Positions 38,156 through 46,508 of a stretch of 64,000 bases of DNA are shown here, one piece after another. Made by a program: the position numbers and the translations under genes. Source of the stretch: Solibacillus isronensis (GTDB lineage: Bacteria > Bacillota > Bacilli > Bacillales_A > Planococcaceae); NCBI RefSeq assembly GCF_023715405.1, contig NZ_JAMBOC010000001.1, forward strand, positions 372,001 to 436,000. The letters run 5' to 3'. The notes under the pieces were generated by a model. That model saw only the letters and a list, made by a program, of their open reading frames with translations, was not told the DNA's origin and made no database searches. How positions within the stretch are numbered: the stretch's first letter is position 1; each line of letters begins with the position of its first letter.

Positions 38156-39094
38156 ATGGCAATGATAATTCCAAGGTCACTGAAAAAAGGCGATACTGTA
38201 GCATTAATTAGCGCATCCGGAGCAACACCCGAACATCGTATCGAACGTGCTATCCAGGCAGTGGAGAAGTTGGGTTTCCGTGTTGTTGTGGGGGAAACGT
38301 GCAGAGCGCGACACGGTTATTTTGGAGGCAGTGATGAGCTGAGGGCAAAAGAATTAAATGACATGTTCCGGAATCCTGAAATTGACGGTATTTTTTGTAT
38401 TCGTGGAGGCTATGGGGCGACACGTATTTTACCAATGCTTGATCTGAAGATGATTAAAGAAAACCCGAAAGTATTTGCTGGCTATAGTGATGTGACAGCA
38501 CTGCATATTGTTTTCAATCAGCAATGCGGTTTTGTAACGTACCATACACCGATGCCATCAACTGAATTTATTCGTCCTGAAATGGATGACTATACATGGG
38601 GATATTTCATCAACAGTGTGACGAATACTGAGTGGAATGATTATTTCCTGGAAAATGCAAATGGCCAGAAAATGAACACGGTTGTGCCCGGTATTGCTAC
38701 AGGAGAACTAGCTGGAGGGAATTTAACACTTGTTGCGGCATCTCTTGGGACACCATACGAGGTTGATTTGAAAGGCAAGATTCTTTTTTTGGAAGACATC
38801 GATGAAAATGTGCAACGGATCGACCGGATGCTGACACAGCTGTCATTGTCGGGGAAACTTCAGCAGCTGTCAGGTATTTTGCTGGGTGGTTGGACGGATT
38901 GTGGACCAATGGATTTAAATAACGCAGAAAATAATTTGAGTTTGGATATGGTATTTGAAGAAATTTTAGTACCTTTGAATATTCCAATATTAAAAGATGT
39001 AACATGTGGTCATGTGCTGCCGACGATGTCATTGCCGCTTGGTAAAACCGTCACAATCGATGCGACGAATAAATCAATTCGGGTTGTAGGTTAG
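38156..39094 (+). CDS. ykfA: LD-carboxypeptidase YkfA (S66)
   Basis: S66 LD-carboxypeptidases remove the terminal D-alanine from murein tetrapeptides in the cytoplasm. The 312-residue protein has FCIRGGYGATRILPMLD, the nucleophile Ser111 in AGYSDVTAL, the catalytic Glu in LFLEDIDE and the His in CGHVLPTMSLPLG. There is no signal peptide, which fits a recycling role. It works with ykfC and ykfB in the same operon: LD-cleavage, dipeptide release, epimerisation. Confidence 0.93.
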   Translation: MAMIIPRSLKKGDTVALISASGATPEHRIERAIQAVEKLGFRVVVGETCRARHGYFGGSDELRAKELNDMFRNPEIDGIFCIRGGYGATRILPMLDLKMIKENPKVFAGYSDVTALHIVFNQQCGFVTYHTPMPSTEFIRPEMDDYTWGYFINSVTNTEWNDYFLENANGQKMNTVVPGIATGELAGGNLTLVAASLGTPYEVDLKGKILFLEDIDENVQRIDRMLTQLSLSGKLQQLSGILLGGWTDCGPMDLNNAENNLSLDMVFEEILVPLNIPILKDVTCGHVLPTMSLPLGKTVTIDATNKSIRVVG

Positions 39095-39098
39095 TTTG

Positions 39099-39884
39099 AT
39101 GCATGAACAACTTAATCGTATTATTGCACAGTCCCCATATAAAGTGCATGTCATTGTAGAAGATTACAATACTAACGATATCGTCTGGAAAAATCGGGAC
39201 GAGGAAATTTTCGGCAGTGCAAGTATAATCAAAGTGCCGATTCTCATTGCTATTTTGGCTCATCTGCAAAAAACGAATGGCAATATGAATCACGTTTACG
39301 AGATTGAGCCGGAAAACATGGTCGAGTTCAGTGTGATTACTGAGCAGAGAAAAACTCGAGCTAAACTGCACGAGCTATTACTTTGGATGACGATTACGAG
39401 TGACAATACAGCAACAAACGTATGTATCGATCTATTAGGCATGGATGGATTCAATAACTATTTTAAAGAAATCGGCTTACATAATACTCGGGTCCAGCGG
39501 AAAATGATGGATTTTGAACGTCAAAAGCTTGGCTTTGATAATGAAACAACAGCGCAGGATATGCAGCACCTTTTCCGGCAAATATATAGAGGTACGCTAC
39601 TAACAAAAGAGTGGAATGCCGTTGCACTCGATATTTTAAGCAGGCAGCGCAGTAATGAATCACTCAAACGCTATATCGTAGATGATGTGAAAATGGCGCA
39701 TAAAACAGGCGGTCTCGATACGGTCGACCATGACACTGGAATTATTTTTGCAAAAGAACGCGATTATTTTATCGGAGTTTTCATTACAGAAGTGACCGAC
39801 AATGACAAAGCGAGACAAATGATTGGTACTATTTCTAAAATCGTCTATGACTATTTTACAAAACAGGAGGAGGGAATCGATTGA
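39099..39884 (+). CDS. Cytoplasmic class A beta-lactamase-fold serine hydrolase
   Basis: A 261-residue protein with all three penicillin-recognising-fold motifs: S42-x-x-K45 (SIIK), S101-D102-N103 and K202-T203-G204. The class A Glu166-Asn170 pair is not conserved in its usual form; the region reads MMDFERQKLGFDNETTAQDM. There is no signal peptide, so it should be cytosolic and is unlikely to confer antibiotic resistance. Its place between ykfA and ykfC suggests a peptidase or amidase acting on murein peptides; that is inference. ATG 39099 is chosen over the TTG at 39096. The stop overlaps the ykfC start. Confidence 0.85.
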   Translation: MHEQLNRIIAQSPYKVHVIVEDYNTNDIVWKNRDEEIFGSASIIKVPILIAILAHLQKTNGNMNHVYEIEPENMVEFSVITEQRKTRAKLHELLLWMTITSDNTATNVCIDLLGMDGFNNYFKEIGLHNTRVQRKMMDFERQKLGFDNETTAQDMQHLFRQIYRGTLLTKEWNAVALDILSRQRSNESLKRYIVDDVKMAHKTGGLDTVDHDTGIIFAKERDYFIGVFITEVTDNDKARQMIGTISKIVYDYFTKQEEGID

Positions 39885-40693
39885 ATGCCGTTGTGAAAAT
39901 GAAAATTGCGAGTTTACATGCAGCACCGGACCGACATTCTGAGTTAATCGATGAAGCGTTGTACGGGATGCCAGTCGAAGTACAAGAAGAAATTGATGAA
40001 AATTGGGTCAAAATACGAACGTTTTACCGTTACGAAGGCTACACACTAAAATCCAACTTGTATCTCGGAAGTGAACCTACTGCAAACTGGGTATATGAAG
40101 CGAATGATGTCGTAATACAAAGCTTTGCCGATGTCCTTAAAGTACCAAAAATACAAAGTGAAAACATTATCACATTGACACGAGGCGCCTTTATTAAAGT
40201 GGTACTGGAAGCAGGTCTTGATCCTACATGGGCAAAAGTGCAGCTTGTTACAGGGGAAGAAGGGTATGTACGGGCAGCCTGGATTCAGGATCGTATTAAA
40301 GTATATACGACAAATGAAGAAGTATTTCGCAAGCAAGTCGTGGAAACAGCTTTTCGCTATATAGGGACACCATACCGATGGGGTGGAAAGACGCCTATAG
40401 GTATTGACTGTTCAGGTCTTGTATCAATGGCGTATATGCTGAACGGTGCTTACATTTACCGTGACGCGAAAATAGAGGAAGGTTTCCCATTAAGGAAAAT
40501 AGAAGGCGACAACTTAAAGCCGGGAGATCTGATTTTCTTCCCTGGCCATGTAGCGATGTATATTGGAAAAGACGAGTATATCCATTCCTCTCTAGGCGGG
40601 AACGAGGTCAATGTGAATAGCCTGAACTTGCAGCATGAGAATTACCGTGAAGACTTGGCCACAACGATTACGGAGTACGGCAGTATTTTTTAA
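39881..40693 (+). CDS. ykfC: Gamma-D-glutamyl endopeptidase YkfC (SH3b-NlpC/P60)
   Basis: YkfC-type enzymes cut murein peptides with free N-terminal L-Ala between D-Glu and the diamino acid, releasing L-Ala-D-Glu for YkfB. The 270-residue protein has two SH3b domains (about 3-65 and 70-140) and an NlpC/P60 domain with Cys177 (DCSGLVSMAY), His223 (FPGHVAMYIG) and His235. There is no signal peptide: the first SH3b strand starts at residue 5. The start is TTG 39881 behind AGGAGGAGGG, overlapping the previous TGA. It ends the operon, followed by a strong terminator. Confidence 0.92.
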   Translation: MNAVVKMKIASLHAAPDRHSELIDEALYGMPVEVQEEIDENWVKIRTFYRYEGYTLKSNLYLGSEPTANWVYEANDVVIQSFADVLKVPKIQSENIITLTRGAFIKVVLEAGLDPTWAKVQLVTGEEGYVRAAWIQDRIKVYTTNEEVFRKQVVETAFRYIGTPYRWGGKTPIGIDCSGLVSMAYMLNGAYIYRDAKIEEGFPLRKIEGDNLKPGDLIFFPGHVAMYIGKDEYIHSSLGGNEVNVNSLNLQHENYREDLATTITEYGSIF

Positions 40694-40701
40694 TCCAACA
40701 A

Positions 40702-40743
40702 AAAAGGGTCAACTCAGCAAGATTACGCTGAGTTGGCCCTTTT
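40702..40743. terminator. Bidirectional terminator between ykfC and yqfW
   Basis: A 17-bp stem AAAAGGGTCAACTCAGC / GCTGAGTTGGCCCTTTT with an 8-base loop serves two convergent genes. It reads into T-rich sequence on the minus strand; on the plus strand the T residues are within the stem. Confidence 0.9.
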
Positions 40744-40771
40744 AGTTTCAATGGAAATTGGTTTAGTTCAA

Positions 40772-41353
40772 TTAAAAGTTTTTAAGGATCCAATCGTTAG
40801 CTTCTACCCAATTATTAACGCGAATGACGTTATTCGGTACAGGCATTTGATTGTACGGTGTATCAAATAAAATGACAGGGATTTTAAGCTCTTCGGCAAT
40901 TTCCACTGCATTATCATGTTTGTCTTCGAAAAAAGCTTCTACTGCATGTTTTTTTGCGATGGCAATTTTGTTATGACTGCCGATACATTCGATATGGTCG
41001 TAAGGTACTTTAAATTGGTCAAACCAGTTTTTCGTAATATCGAAAACATTTTCTCCACGTGCAGAAATATAATAAAGCTCATACTGGTTTTGCCAGGCTG
41101 TTAAAATACGGTGTGCATCTGCAGCAAGCTCACTCACTTCATACATTCGTGGCTCGTTTTCTTTAAACCAGGCCTGAAACTGTGCGCGGTCTATAGGGTG
41201 CGGAAAGCCACTTAAAAAATCATATTCCGTTACATCTTGTAGCGTCATATTAATGTTGTACTGTTTATTAATATGTGGAATCAATGTGGCAGGACATGTA
41301 ACAGTCCCGTCAATATCAATGCCGAACCGATGTTTTAAGTTTGTCATTTCCAT
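40772..41353 (-). CDS. yqfW: YqfW, HAD-family 5'-nucleotidase-like protein
   Basis: A 193-residue HAD phosphatase of the NT5C/putative nucleotidase group. It has the nucleophile motif GIDIDGTVTCP, YISARGENVFDITKNWF with the motif II Ser, and EAFFEDKHDNAVEIAEEL with the acidic motif. The substrate is unproven. It lies 12 bases after ispG in the same operon; in B. subtilis yqfW and ispG (yqfY) are close neighbours, with yqfX between them, which is absent here. Confidence 0.87.
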   Translation of the reverse strand: MEMTNLKHRFGIDIDGTVTCPATLIPHINKQYNINMTLQDVTEYDFLSGFPHPIDRAQFQAWFKENEPRMYEVSELAADAHRILTAWQNQYELYYISARGENVFDITKNWFDQFKVPYDHIECIGSHNKIAIAKKHAVEAFFEDKHDNAVEIAEELKIPVILFDTPYNQMPVPNNVIRVNNWVEANDWILKNF

Positions 41354-41365
41354 TACCTCATTTCT

Positions 41366-42475
41366 TTAAACAGTTGCATTTGCTTCTGCTTCACGCTTTG
41401 CCACCATTTCAGCAGCTAATTTATCGATTTCTTTCTTCAGTTCTTCCACCATTGTTTCTTCCGGAACTTTACGAACTGTTTTACCTTTCATGAATAAAAG
41501 CCCTTCGCCACGTGCACCGGCAATACCGATATCTGCTTCACGTGCTTCACCAGGACCGTTTACTGCACAGCCTAAAACAGCTACTTTTAACGGAACATTC
41601 AGTTTTGAAATATATTCTTCAACTTCGTTGGCAATTGAAATTAAATCAATTTCGATACGGCCACAAGTCGGACAAGAAATTAATGTCGCCATATTTGATG
41701 CCAAGCCGAATGATTTTAATAATTCACGAGCTACTTTAATTTCTTCCACTGGATCTGCAGATAAAGAAATACGTAAAGTATTCCCGATACCTTTAGATAA
41801 AATCGCACCTAAACCGGCAGCTGATTTAACAGTACCGGCAAATAATGTACCAGATTCTGTAATACCTAAATGAAGTGGATAATTGAATGCTTTTGATGCT
41901 TTTTCATATGCTTCAATTGCCAAGTTTACGTCTGATGCTTTCATCGAAACGATAATGTCATGGAAATCCAAGTCTTCTAAAATTTTAATGTGGTGCAATG
42001 CAGATTCTACCATTCCATCTGCAGTAGGGTAACCGTATTTTTCGAGGATATGGCGCTCTAAAGAACCGGCGTTAACACCGATTCGGATTGGTATACCTTT
42101 TGCTTTTGCCGCATTTACAACTGCCTCTACTTTTTCGCGGCGCCCGATGTTACCTGGGTTGATACGTACTTTATCAATGCCACCTTCAATGGCTTTTAAT
42201 GCTAATTTGTAATCAAAATGAATATCCGCTACTAATGGGATATTAATTTGTTTTTTTATTTCAGGTATTGCATTTGCAGCACGCTCATCTGGTACTGCAA
42301 TACGTACGATTTGACAACCTGCCTCTTCTAAACGTTTAATTTCGGCAACTGTTGCTTCTACATCATGTGTTTTCGTCGTACACATACTTTGGATTACGAC
42401 TTCGTTATTACCACCAATTGTTAAGTTACCGACACGCACAGGACGTGTTTTCGTACGGTGAACGATTTCACTCAT
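41366..42475 (-). CDS. ispG: 4-hydroxy-3-methylbut-2-en-1-yl diphosphate synthase IspG
   Basis: IspG converts MEcPP to HMBPP in the MEP isoprenoid pathway with a [4Fe-4S] cluster. The 369-residue protein has [58 protein letters not shown] with two cluster cysteines and [16 protein letters not shown] with the third. The C-terminal tail is Ala/Glu-rich. ATG 42475 follows AAAAGGAGAG. On the minus strand TTGTTC and TAAAAT with a 17-base spacer (42585-42557) are a weak promoter candidate. yqfW is cotranscribed. Confidence 0.96.
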   Translation of the reverse strand: MSEIVHRTKTRPVRVGNLTIGGNNEVVIQSMCTTKTHDVEATVAEIKRLEEAGCQIVRIAVPDERAANAIPEIKKQINIPLVADIHFDYKLALKAIEGGIDKVRINPGNIGRREKVEAVVNAAKAKGIPIRIGVNAGSLERHILEKYGYPTADGMVESALHHIKILEDLDFHDIIVSMKASDVNLAIEAYEKASKAFNYPLHLGITESGTLFAGTVKSAAGLGAILSKGIGNTLRISLSADPVEEIKVARELLKSFGLASNMATLISCPTCGRIEIDLISIANEVEEYISKLNVPLKVAVLGCAVNGPGEAREADIGIAGARGEGLLFMKGKTVRKVPEETMVEELKKEIDKLAAEMVAKREAEANATV

Positions 42476-42603
42476 GAAAAATTCTCTCCTTTTCAGGCTT
42501 TTAATGTGTTACATCTCCTAATAGATATAACGATATGTAAGCCGTCACTGTTCCTTATTTTATCAGTGTATGAAAAGAAGAACAAGGAAGAAACATTATG
42601 AAG

Positions 42604-42939
42604 TCAATTTAGACAATTTTCCTTCACGTTCGAGATGATTGGGATTAGGACAGTATCTCCTGGTACAAGTGGCTGTAAATTTAAATGCGGATTAAGTTGA
42701 TAAAATTGGGCAAGTCTTTCAGGGAAAGTAGTTTTAATAGGTGAGGGTGTTGCTGAAAATAGGCTGTAAATGGTATCGTCCTGCTGAATTTTCACGACTA
42801 CATAGCTTCCTTTTTCTGCTTCCTCGCACGATTGCGGAGCAGCATAAAAGGAGGCTAATGGGAGCGTACCTTCCTGTAAATCTACTTTAATGACAAACGC
42901 AAACAGCAAAAGCACAATGGAAGCTATTAAAAAGCGCAA
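42604..42939 (-). CDS. yqfZ: YqfZ, membrane-anchored LysM-like protein
   Basis: A 111-residue protein with an N-terminal hydrophobic segment (RFLIASIVLLLFAFVIKV, residues 2-19) and a LysM-like domain (about 46-105: YVVVKIQQDDTIYSLFS, LAQFYQLNPHLNLQPLVPGDTVLIPI). It is likely anchored in the membrane and faces the cell wall. The start is TTG 42939, set by AAGGAGGA. In B. subtilis yqfZ lies next to ispG, as here. Function unknown. Confidence 0.85.
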   Translation of the reverse strand: MRFLIASIVLLLFAFVIKVDLQEGTLPLASFYAAPQSCEEAEKGSYVVVKIQQDDTIYSLFSATPSPIKTTFPERLAQFYQLNPHLNLQPLVPGDTVLIPIISNVKENCLN

Positions 42940-43012
42940 AAAAATCCTCCTTATCTCTACAGATCAACTCGTTAATAGATTGTTAAACTATATGATTCAT
43001 AAGGAGAATTTA

Positions 43013-43519
43013 TTATTTTTGTACGGGATATTTTGTTAATGCAACGATTATAAAGAGCATTGTAATAAAAATACTGCTAATTGTGATAACTGTTTGTGAG
43101 AATATAAACAGATTTCCGAACATCGTTATAAATGTTCCCCAAGTACTTGCAAAAACAGCTGTTCGCCATACTTGCCGATATTCGCCGCGGCGTCTCATCG
43201 GCTTAACGAAAAACAGACCTGCAAGTGCATATAAACTTACTTTAATAAAATAAATCGACGTATTCAGTACGAATAAAAATACAATGGCAATCGGATAAAC
43301 AATCCACTCTATATTCTTGGCATATTGTTCAATTTCCGAATAGCCGAAAATCTCGGCTGTACCGGTATTGATAAATTGACCGAATGAAAAAGCGGTAATG
43401 AGGGTAATCATTAAAAAGGCATACTGCATCACTTTACCGATTGATAGAATTCGGTAAGCACCCAATTTTTTAGGGCTCGTTAAACTATGTATAAATAACT
43501 GCATATGTGAAATTTTCAT
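43013..43519 (-). CDS. yqgB: YqgB, DUF1189 family membrane protein
   Basis: A 168-residue protein with the DUF1189 opening MQLFIHSLTSPKKLGAYR and probably four or more membrane helices (VMQYAFLMITLITAFSFG, IEWIVYPIAIVFLFVLNT, FASTWGTFITMFGNLFIF, ITISSIFITMLFIIVAL). No function is known. Its position between yqfZ and yqgC-sodA matches the B. subtilis order. AAAGGAG lies 12 bases upstream of the chosen ATG (43519), slightly far but the best available. Confidence 0.82.
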   Translation of the reverse strand: MKISHMQLFIHSLTSPKKLGAYRILSIGKVMQYAFLMITLITAFSFGQFINTGTAEIFGYSEIEQYAKNIEWIVYPIAIVFLFVLNTSIYFIKVSLYALAGLFFVKPMRRRGEYRQVWRTAVFASTWGTFITMFGNLFIFSQTVITISSIFITMLFIIVALTKYPVQK

Positions 43520-43664
43520 AATAATCGAATACTCCTTTAAAAGTAGTGTAACATGAAAAAATTTTGATTTGAACTCGGAAAAATAAATTGAATCTTTTCT
43601 TCGTACATTACGTATAATTTGTGAAAACATAATTAGGAAGAAGATTTGAAAGGATGTGAAATGA

Positions 43665-44144
43665 GTGGATATTATTGCATGGACACTTATTATAGCGCTG
43701 TTTGTGATTGCGTTTATCGGTTTAGTATATCCGATTATCCCATCCGTCTTATTTTTACTTGGCGGGTTTATCGTTTATGGGCTATTTTACAGTTTTACCG
43801 AATTGCCGTGGTGGTTCTGGGTAATTGAGCTTCTCTTTGTTGCACTGTTATTTGCAGCGGATACGATCTCAAATCTCGTCGGAGTGAAAAAATTCGGCGG
43901 ATCAAAAGCTGGGATGTGGGGAAGTACGATTGGTCTATTGATCGGTCCATTTGTTATTCCGTTTGCGGGTATTATCGCGGGGCCGTTTATCGGTGCGATC
44001 ATCGGTGAATTAATTGTGACACGAAGCAATCTACAGCAGGCAATTAAAGTTGGTGTTGGTTCAGTTGTAGGATTTTTAACATCGGTCGTAACAAAAGGGA
44101 TTATTCAAGTGGTTATGATTGTCTTATTTTTTATTGCCATTTAG
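43665..44144 (+). CDS. yqgC: YqgC, DUF456 family membrane protein
   Basis: A 159-residue DUF456 protein with several hydrophobic helices and the glycine-rich signature [36 protein letters not shown] (residues about 85-120). The GTG start at 43665 follows GGATGTGA. The role is unknown; it neighbours sodA as in B. subtilis. It is divergent from yqgB. Confidence 0.87.
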   Translation: MDIIAWTLIIALFVIAFIGLVYPIIPSVLFLLGGFIVYGLFYSFTELPWWFWVIELLFVALLFAADTISNLVGVKKFGGSKAGMWGSTIGLLIGPFVIPFAGIIAGPFIGAIIGELIVTRSNLQQAIKVGVGSVVGFLTSVVTKGIIQVVMIVLFFIAI

Positions 44145-44176
44145 TTTAGGATTGAAGGATATTGAATTGATAAGGA

Positions 44177-44305
44177 GCAAATATTTGTAAAATCAAATAG
44201 ATATCGCTTACACTAGTAAAGGAAAGATTACTAACAACAGGTAAGACAAGTAATGCGAGCCTTTCCGTCAAAAGACTGAAATGCAAATATTACTGTTTTT
44301 TTCAT
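44177..44305 (+). other. Structured intergenic region upstream of sodA
   Basis: GGAAAG-ATTACT (44221-44232) and AGTAAT...CTTTCC (44249-44254 and 44261-44266) can form nested stems enclosing ACAGG. The motif GCAAATATT occurs on both sides (44177 and 44283), and the second copy runs into ACTG and eight T residues. It may be a complex terminator of yqgC or a leader of sodA. No known riboswitch class was recognised. Confidence 0.4.
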
Positions 44306-44380
44306 TGAATGAGGAATCATTTTTTGATAACCTAGTATTGTAATCAACATTAATTACTTGTTCCAGGGAGGAATATTATC

Positions 44381-44986
44381 ATGGCATTCAAATTACCAGA
44401 ATTAACTTACGCTTACGACGCATTGGAACCACATATCGATGCAAAAACAATGGAAATTCACCACTCTAAACACCACAATACTTACGTAACAAACTTAAAC
44501 GCAGCAGTAGAAGGTACTGAATACGCTGACAAAGACATCAACGAGTTAATCGCTAACATCGATGCTTTACCAGCTGACAAACAAACTGCTGTACGTAATA
44601 ACGGTGGCGGACATGCTAACCACTCATTATTCTGGGAATTAATCGCTCCAGGCGGTTCTAACACTCCAGTAGGTGAAGTAGCTGCTGCAATCGATGCGAA
44701 ATTCGGTTCATTTGACGCTTTCAAAGAAGAATTCGCAAAAGCTGCAACAACTCGTTTCGGTTCAGGTTGGGCATGGTTAATCGTTGATGGTGACGGTGTA
44801 GCTGTTACTTCAACTCCAAACCAAGACTCTCCAGTAATGGAAGGCAAAACGCCAATCTTAGGCTTAGACGTTTGGGAGCACGCATACTACTTAAACTACC
44901 AAAACCGTCGTCCGGACTACATCGGTGCATTCTGGAACGTAGTGAACTGGGACGTAGTAGAAGCTAAATACCAAGCTGCAAAATAA
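44381..44986 (+). CDS. sodA: Manganese superoxide dismutase SodA
   Basis: SodA disproportionates superoxide in the cytoplasm. The 201-residue protein has the metal ligands His27 (EIHHSKHH), the second His in GHANHSLFW, and Asp/His in [19 protein letters not shown] and the [16 protein letters not shown] end support the Mn-type. The codons are strongly biased to one choice per amino acid, as in highly expressed genes. A copy of its last 40 bases lies 110 bases downstream. The gene follows yqgC as in B. subtilis. Confidence 0.97.
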   Translation: MAFKLPELTYAYDALEPHIDAKTMEIHHSKHHNTYVTNLNAAVEGTEYADKDINELIANIDALPADKQTAVRNNGGGHANHSLFWELIAPGGSNTPVGEVAAAIDAKFGSFDAFKEEFAKAATTRFGSGWAWLIVDGDGVAVTSTPNQDSPVMEGKTPILGLDVWEHAYYLNYQNRRPDYIGAFWNVVNWDVVEAKYQAAK

Positions 44987-45096
44987 TATGCGAAGAAGTA
45001 GCTATATACTAAACGGACAACCAGTTTGCGACGAAAGCGAAGCGACAGGAGCACTTCTGGGACGTAGTAGAAGCTAAATTCCAAGCAGCAAAATAA
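44947..45096 (+). repeat. Direct repeat: duplicated 3' end of sodA
   Basis: The last 40 bases of sodA (44947-44986, coding [12 protein letters not shown] and stop) recur at 45057-45096 with two differences, coding WDVVEAKFQAAK and stop. The 70-base spacer contains GCGAAAGCGAAGC-like sequence; a similar AAAAGCGAAGC occurs again at 45134. The second copy has no start codon and is a remnant. Confidence 0.93.
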
Positions 45097-45171
45097 TTAA
45101 ATTTGAACACTCAAATTTAATTGTTTATGTACCAAAAGCGAAGCTGCAGGTACAAAATAGGTTAACCATAT

Positions 45172-45208
45172 AACGCATGAGAAGTTTCGTTACTTCCATG
45201 CGTTTTTT
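45172..45208 (+). terminator. Rho-independent terminator after the sodA region
   Basis: AACGCATG plus GAAGT pair with ACTTC plus CATGCGTT across a short loop, followed by T residues. It lies 186 bases after the sodA stop, beyond the duplicated 3' end. Confidence 0.85.
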
Positions 45209-45270
45209 ATGTATTTTTTTACAGTAATTTGCTACGCTCAAAAATAATAAACAGAATTGGGGTGCAGTGC

Positions 45271-45708
45271 ATGATTGATGAATTTATCGCACAAATTGAT
45301 GAGAAGTGGCACGGTGCTTATATAAAATTAATGGAGACAATTGATGAAAACTTGCCTCCAGGGTTTGAAAAATCAATTGACCGGAATATGATCGTATATA
45401 ATGTGCCATTAACAACCTATTCAAAAGGGTATCATGTAACACCGGGTACACCACTACCGTTTTTGGCCCTTGCTCCACAAAAACGCCATATTGGGCTTTA
45501 TCATATGGGCATCTACAGTGATCCTGAACTTCTCAAATGGTTTCAGGAATCCTATGCCGAAGCGGTTCCAACAAAGCTGAATATGGGGAAAAGCTGTATT
45601 CGTTTTACTTCAACAAAACATATACCATATAAATTGATCGGGGAACTAAGTAAAAAGATTACGGTGGAGCAGTGGATTACTACCTATGAAAATGCATTGC
45701 AGAAATAA
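45271..45708 (+). CDS. DUF1801 (YdhG-like) protein
   Basis: A 145-residue protein of the DUF1801 family. Family landmarks are LMETIDENLPPGFEKSIDRNMIVYNVPLTTY, FLALAPQKRHIGLYHMGIY and MGKSCIRFTSTKHIPYKLIGEL. ATG 45271 with GGGGTG upstream is used. The function is not established; the fold is shared with iron-chaperone-like and stress proteins. It is monocistronic, bounded by terminators. Confidence 0.8.
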   Translation: MIDEFIAQIDEKWHGAYIKLMETIDENLPPGFEKSIDRNMIVYNVPLTTYSKGYHVTPGTPLPFLALAPQKRHIGLYHMGIYSDPELLKWFQESYAEAVPTKLNMGKSCIRFTSTKHIPYKLIGELSKKITVEQWITTYENALQK

Positions 45709-45761
45709 ACAGTACCTGGTTAAATAAGTATACTCCAATATTGTTCTAAATTTTCTGACGT

Positions 45762-45792
45762 GCTTTGTAACTCCGGTTGCAAGGCTTTTTTT
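45762..45792 (+). terminator. Rho-independent terminator after the DUF1801 gene
   Basis: GCTTTGTAAC / GTTGCAAGGC (two G-U pairs) with a 4-base loop, followed by seven T residues. Confidence 0.8.
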
Positions 45793-45873
45793 CTTGATTA
45801 TTCCTTCTCTTCTAGTCGTAAGTACACCTAAACCAAACTTCAGATGAATAAACTATAAAGAGGTGAGGAATAG

Positions 45874-46317
45874 ATGAGCATGACGTACAAAAATATACTG
45901 GTTGCCGTGGATGAATCAAAGGAGTCGCTGATTGCCTTTAGAAGAGCTGTGCAAGTTGCAATCAATAATGTCGGAAGTAAGCTGTATATTGTTCATGTAA
46001 TTGATACTCGTTCCTTTGCATTTTCAGAAGGCTATAACTTTGAGATGGCGGAAAAGTTTACGAATAATAAAAAGGATCTTTTAGATTCTTTTGAGAAAAA
46101 AGCGCAGCAGTCAGGGTTTACAAATATCAAAAAAATTATTGAATACGGGACACCGAAGCACGTTATCGCACGAGATATCCCTCAGCAGGAAGAAATTGAT
46201 TTAATTATTTGCGGCGTAACAGGAAAAGGGGAATTAGCCCGTTTTTTCCTAGGTTCCGTATCGGAAGGGATTTTAAGAAATGCCCGCTGTGACGTCCTTG
46301 TTGTAAGAAATACTTAA
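45874..46317 (+). CDS. Universal stress protein, UspA family
   Basis: A 147-residue single-domain Usp. The N-terminal strand and loop NILVAVDESKES and the ATP-binding motif GVTGKGELARFFLGSVSEGIL (G-2x-G-9x-G-S) are intact, so it should bind ATP. The ribosome binding site AGAGGTGAGG precedes ATG 45874. The stress signal it answers to cannot be read from the promoter; no SigB site is evident. Monocistronic. Confidence 0.9.
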   Translation: MSMTYKNILVAVDESKESLIAFRRAVQVAINNVGSKLYIVHVIDTRSFAFSEGYNFEMAEKFTNNKKDLLDSFEKKAQQSGFTNIKKIIEYGTPKHVIARDIPQQEEIDLIICGVTGKGELARFFLGSVSEGILRNARCDVLVVRNT

Positions 46318-46326
46318 TTAAATGCC

Positions 46327-46364
46327 GAAGCTCCACATTTATTTTCGTGAAGCTTCTTTTTTTA
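46327..46364 (+). terminator. Rho-independent terminator after uspA-like gene
   Basis: GAAGCTCCAC / GTGAAGCTTC with one mismatch and a 10-base loop, followed by seven T residues. Confidence 0.78.
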
Positions 46365-46508
46365 TGAAACTTTATAAAAGCACAGCCGTCTAAAAGATGA
46401 ATAATTAAAATCTGAACTCTTTTTTCGTAGAGTTTTCAGTGTTATACTAAAAGCTATGACTATACATTCATGTACACGCTACATAAAGTAAGGAAGGGGA
46501 AGTGTTCT

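Noticed and set aside
39099-39884. Antibiotic-resistance beta-lactamase
   Set aside because: It lacks a signal peptide and the standard Glu166/Asn170 arrangement and is embedded in a peptide catabolism operon.
44177-44305. yybP-ykoY manganese riboswitch upstream of sodA
   Set aside because: The conserved junction sequences of that class are not seen; only generic stems are present.
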